DNA of 64,000 nucleotides, from the NCBI GenBank assembly GCA_902775375.1, contig CACYLU010000008.1:108829-172828 (forward strand). The letters run 5' to 3'. Position 1 is the first letter of the stretch; each line of letters opens with the position of its first letter. This stretch comes from an uncultured Bacteroidales bacterium (GTDB lineage Bacteria; Bacteroidota; Bacteroidia; Bacteroidales; Bacteroidaceae). The translations under genes were made by a program, and so were the position numbers. The notes below the pieces were generated by a model that made no database searches, was not told where the DNA came from, and saw only the letters and a list, made by a program, of their open reading frames with translations. Shown piece by piece: positions 61,391 through 64,000 of the stretch.

Positions 61391-61996
61391 ATGAAAAAAA
61401 TGGATCAGAAACAAGTTAGTTATGCATTAGGACTGGGCATTGGCCAGAACCTGCTTGGTATGGGAGCCAAGGATATTGATATAAATGAGTTTGCTCACGG
61501 AGTGAAAGATGTGCTGGAAGGCAAGAAGCCAGAGATGGATCACAAGACTGCCCAAATCATCGTAAGCCAGTATATTGATGACTTAGACAAGAAAATGACA
61601 GAAGCACGTCAGAAAGCCAACAAGCAATTCCTTGACGAGAACAAAACACGTGAGGGTGTAGTGGAATTGCCCAGCGGATTGCAATATTATGTAGTGAACC
61701 CTGGAAATGTTGATGGCAAACGTGCCAAAGCGACTGACCGTGTTCAGTGCCACTACGAAGGTCGTCTACTCGACGGCAATGTGTTCGACAGTTCTTACCA
61801 GCGTGGCGAACCAGCAGTATTTGGTGTCAATCAAGTTATCGCAGGATGGACAGAAGCCCTTCAGCTTATGCCCGAAGGTGCAAAATGGACACTCTTCATC
61901 CCGTCTGATATGGCCTATGGCGCACAAGGTGCTGGTCAGGTGATCCCTCCACATAGTGCCTTGATATTCGATGTGGAATTACTGAAAATATTATAA
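61391..61996 (+). CDS. FKBP-type peptidyl-prolyl isomerase, cytosolic
   Basis: The 201-residue protein has the helical FKBP N-terminal dimerisation domain (QVSYALGLGIGQNLLGMG, about 5-85) and a C-terminal FKBP domain (about 105-201): [60 protein letters not shown]. It lacks a signal peptide. The next FKBP gene, 22 bp downstream, encodes a lipoprotein paralogue, so the pair splits the same folding activity between cytosol and envelope. ATG 61400 is an alternative start. Confidence 0.9.
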   Translation: MKKMDQKQVSYALGLGIGQNLLGMGAKDIDINEFAHGVKDVLEGKKPEMDHKTAQIIVSQYIDDLDKKMTEARQKANKQFLDENKTREGVVELPSGLQYYVVNPGNVDGKRAKATDRVQCHYEGRLLDGNVFDSSYQRGEPAVFGVNQVIAGWTEALQLMPEGAKWTLFIPSDMAYGAQGAGQVIPPHSALIFDVELLKIL

Positions 61997-62018
61997 AACA
62001 ATTAAATAGTAAAGCAAA

Positions 62019-62885
62019 ATGAAAAAATTATCAATCATCGTGGTGATGGCAATTACTGCATTCATGTCATCATGCACAGCACAGGGACAATATGGAAACA
62101 TCAAGTCCGATATCGACACATTATCATACGCCATTGGCGTTTCTCGCGTAGAAGGCTTATCAGATTTTCTGCTCAGCCAAGGCGTTGACAGTACAATGAT
62201 GGTAGATTTCCTCAAGGGCTTCGATGAAGGCATGGACAATGTTGACGACAAGAAGTTTACAGCTCGTCGCGTAGGTATGCAGGTAGCTCAGATGGTAGCA
62301 GGTTGGGTTCCTGGTCTTAACCAAAGTATCTTTGGCACAGACTCAACACTTACCATAGATCGTGATATTATGGTCAAAGGTTTTCTCGATGCTATCGCCA
62401 AGAGAACAGAACTGATGGACTTGGTTAAAGCACAGGCTTATTCTAATGAGAAAATGAAGGAGATCAAAGATCGCGTACTTGAGACCAACTTTGGTGAAAA
62501 CCGCAAGGCAGGTGAGCAGTTCTTAGCAGAAAACAAGAATAAAGAAGGTGTAGTAACCACAGCAAGTGGCCTGCAGTATAAGGTCATCACTATGGGTAAA
62601 GGCGAAAAGCCTACCGAAAACTCACAGGTAAAGGTGCACTATCGTGGTACACTGATTGACGGCACTGAGTTCGACAGTTCATATGCTCGCAACGAACCAG
62701 CTACTTTCCGTGCTAACCAGGTGATTCCCGGTTGGACAGAAGCTTTGCAACTGATGCCTGTTGGTTCAAAGTGGATGCTCTACATTCCTCAGGAGTTGGG
62801 TTATGGAAATCGTGAGGCTGGTGATGTTATCAAACCTTTCTCAACACTTATCTTCGAAGTTGAGTTGTTGGAAATCGTAAAATAA
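62019..62885 (+). CDS. FKBP-type peptidyl-prolyl isomerase, lipoprotein
   Basis: The 288-residue protein has a lipobox (FMSSC, Cys19), a long FKBP_N helical domain (about 30-165; [39 protein letters not shown]) and an FKBP domain (about 185-288; [60 protein letters not shown]). It is a Mip/FkpA-like envelope folding helper. Second gene of the pair, ended by a strong terminator. Confidence 0.93.
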   Translation: MKKLSIIVVMAITAFMSSCTAQGQYGNIKSDIDTLSYAIGVSRVEGLSDFLLSQGVDSTMMVDFLKGFDEGMDNVDDKKFTARRVGMQVAQMVAGWVPGLNQSIFGTDSTLTIDRDIMVKGFLDAIAKRTELMDLVKAQAYSNEKMKEIKDRVLETNFGENRKAGEQFLAENKNKEGVVTTASGLQYKVITMGKGEKPTENSQVKVHYRGTLIDGTEFDSSYARNEPATFRANQVIPGWTEALQLMPVGSKWMLYIPQELGYGNREAGDVIKPFSTLIFEVELLEIVK

Positions 62886-62902
62886 AAGAATCCTCATACT
62901 CT

Positions 62903-62940
62903 AAAAGCCACTTTTGATATTCAAAGGTGGCTTTTTTTTG
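62903..62940 (+). terminator. Terminator after the FKBP pair
   Basis: 15-bp stem with one G-T pair (AAAAGCCACTTTTGA with TCAAAGGTGGCTTTT) followed by a run of T. Confidence 0.9.
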
Positions 62941-62969
62941 CATTTTCTGCATTTTTTTTGTCATAATGA

Positions 62970-62999
62970 TTGCCAAGAGCAAAAAAAGTCCTATATTTG
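62970..62999 (+). promoter_or_regulatory. Promoter of the Lrp/AsnC regulator gene
   Basis: TTG (62970-62972), 19 bp, TATATTTG (62992-62999), 40 bp before the ATG. Confidence 0.8.
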
Positions 63000-63039
63000 C
63001 TCACAATAGGTAACAACATTCTAACTTTTACTAAGGATT

Positions 63040-63498
63040 ATGGAGAAAATTGACAAACTTGACAAGAAAATACTGACTATCATCTCAAAGAATGCCCGCA
63101 TTCCTTTCAAGGATGTTGCAGCTCAGTGTGGCGTATCTCGTGCTGCTATTCACCAACGTGTTCAGCACATGGTAGATATGGGCATTATCATTGGCTCTGG
63201 CTATGAAGTGAATCCTAAATCTCTGGGTTTCATGACCTGCACATATGTAGGCATCACTTTAGAGAAAGGATCCATGTATAAGGCTGTGGTAACCGAACTT
63301 AACAAGATTCCAGAAGTAGTGGAATGTCACTTCACCACCGGTCCTTACACTATGATGGCCAAGCTATATGCTCGTGACAATGAACACTTGATGGATTTGC
63401 TTAACAACAAGTTGCAGGAGATACCTGGAGTAAATGCCACAGAGACACTTATTTCATTGGATCAGAGTATTAAGAAAGAAGTGCCAATAGAGATTTAA
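63040..63498 (+). CDS. Lrp/AsnC-family transcriptional regulator
   Basis: The 152-residue protein has an N-terminal AsnC-type HTH (about 1-60; KLDKKILTIISKNARIPFKDVAAQCGVSRAAIHQRVQHMVDMGIIIGSGYEVNP) and a C-terminal RAM ligand-binding domain (about 68-145; YVGITLEKG, VVECHFTTGPYTMMAKLYARDNEHLMDLLNNKLQEIPGV). It probably senses an amino acid and acts as an octamer-like global or local regulator. Targets are not visible from the context. Confidence 0.95.
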   Translation: MEKIDKLDKKILTIISKNARIPFKDVAAQCGVSRAAIHQRVQHMVDMGIIIGSGYEVNPKSLGFMTCTYVGITLEKGSMYKAVVTELNKIPEVVECHFTTGPYTMMAKLYARDNEHLMDLLNNKLQEIPGVNATETLISLDQSIKKEVPIEI

Positions 63499-63519
63499 CG
63501 AAACCCTTATAAATCCTTT

Positions 63520-63831
63520 ATGCAGTTTCTCACAGATTACCACTTGACAGGTTTGGTCATCGGCATCTGCACTTTCCTGATTATCGGGATATTTCATCCT
63601 ATTGTTATCAAATCAGAGTATTATTGGGGCACTCGTTGTTGGTGGGTATACTTGATAGCAGGCATTTTAGGTGTCATTGGTGCTGTATGGGTTGACAACA
63701 TTCTTGTTTCGTCTCTCTTAGGAGTATTCTCCTTCTCCAGTTTTTGGGGAATTAAGGAATTGTTCGAGCAGGAACAACGTGTACGCAAAGGATGGTTTCC
63801 CAAGAATCCCAAGCGCACCTATAAGTTTTGA
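63520..63831 (+). CDS. DUF4491-family small membrane protein
   Basis: The 103-residue protein has three hydrophobic segments (about 9-27, 42-60 and 62-76) and a basic tail (EQEQRVRKGWFPKNPKRTYKF). The FHPIVIKSEYYWGTRCWWVYLIAG block fits DUF4491, a family of unknown function in Bacteroidetes and Firmicutes. It follows the Lrp gene by 21 bp and is probably co-transcribed with it. Confidence 0.82.
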   Translation: MQFLTDYHLTGLVIGICTFLIIGIFHPIVIKSEYYWGTRCWWVYLIAGILGVIGAVWVDNILVSSLLGVFSFSSFWGIKELFEQEQRVRKGWFPKNPKRTYKF

Positions 63832-63841
63832 GACAAAACAC

Positions 63842-63872
63842 TTGCATATTTCATGGGAAAAGACTATTTTTG
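63842..63872 (+). promoter_or_regulatory. Promoter of the CAT-anticodon tRNA
   Basis: TTG (63842-63844), 20 bp, TATTTTTG (63865-63872), 29 bp before the tRNA. Confidence 0.78.
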
Positions 63873-63901
63873 CAGCGCTTTTCCTAAACACAGGAAATGT
63901 A

Positions 63902-63975
63902 GGACTTGTAGCTCAGTTGGTTAGAGCAACAGACTCATAATCTGGAGGTCCCTGGTTCAAGCCCAGGCTGGTCCA
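63902..63975 (+). tRNA. tRNA-Met (elongator type), anticodon CAT
   Basis: A 74-nt tRNA: acceptor GGACTTG with CTGGTCC (one T-T mismatch), D-arm GCTCAGTTGGTTAGAGC, anticodon loop CTCATAA, T-arm CCTGGTTCAAGCCCAGG, discriminator A. The anticodon stem lacks the three G-C pairs of initiator tRNA. A CAT tRNA could also be the lysidine-modified tRNA-Ile, which sequence alone does not fully exclude. Confidence 0.88.
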
Positions 63976-64000
63976 CACTGAAAATCAGAGAGTTACGAAC

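Noticed and set aside
63902-63975. Initiator tRNA-fMet
   Set aside because: The anticodon stem lacks the three consecutive G-C pairs required for initiators.

Overview
The window looks like chromosomal DNA from a gut or oral Bacteroidales, most likely of the Prevotella/Bacteroides type. Evidence: a SusC/SusD pair, lipoprotein glycoside hydrolases, SecD-SecF fused in one chain, a type II bacterial glutaminyl cyclase, ATP-dependent pckA, korA/korB, and many Bacteroidetes promoters (-7 box TAnnTTTG, often with a TTTG or TTG box 19-21 bp upstream). No replicon boundary, rRNA operon or CRISPR array is visible. The species was not determined.

Layout. 1-3.6 kb: end of a SusC gene plus a complete SusD gene. 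3.6-4.5 kb: gene-free island A. 4.5-6.3 kb: Na/phosphate cotransporter. 6.4-13.1 kb: leftward operon of three secreted glycosidases (GH13, GH127, GH31), then a Tat-exported TIM-barrel protein. 14.4-17.6 kb: secreted esterase, a small orphan protein, gene-free island B, and a cupin-carboxymuconolactone decarboxylase fusion. 17.70-22.96 kb: a small integrative element in the 3' end of tRNA-Leu(CAA). 23-40 kb: mostly housekeeping genes (manC, greA, HIT, pnp, LD-carboxypeptidase, glutaminyl cyclase, sufE, acyl-CoA ligase, rpsO, typA, pckA, upp) plus a ThuA-GH88 fusion. 41.4-49.2 kb: two ECF sigma operons with membrane partners, flanking a truncated LytTR gene and a 22-bp periodic repeat array. 49-64 kb: korAB, tRNA-Arg, secDF, a nuclease-like/double-rhomboid operon, HU, two glycosyltransferases, a sirtuin, two FKBP isomerases, an Lrp regulator, a DUF4491 protein and a CAT-anticodon tRNA.

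How the parts work together. SusC/SusD import glycans across the outer membrane. The GH13-GH127-GH31 operon, the esterase and the GH88 protein would trim starch-, arabinose-, xylose- and uronate-containing polymers. No hybrid two-component or SusR-type regulator is in the window. The sigma operons pair an ECF factor with a single-pass membrane protein and an envelope protein, an arrangement typical of envelope signalling.

The most unusual parts are: (1) the 5.26-kb integrative element, with a tyrosine integrase, Xis-like HTH, filamentous-phage gene II-like Rep, arm-type repeats between two divergent promoters, and a replacement terminator for the tRNA it interrupts; (2) islands A and B, which share an inverted-orientation core and a dense word-repeat block with a different word in each; (3) the 22-bp periodic array fused to the broken LytTR gene; (4) a terminator-like hairpin in the greA leader. 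All calls come from reading the sequence and recalling protein families; no database search was run.
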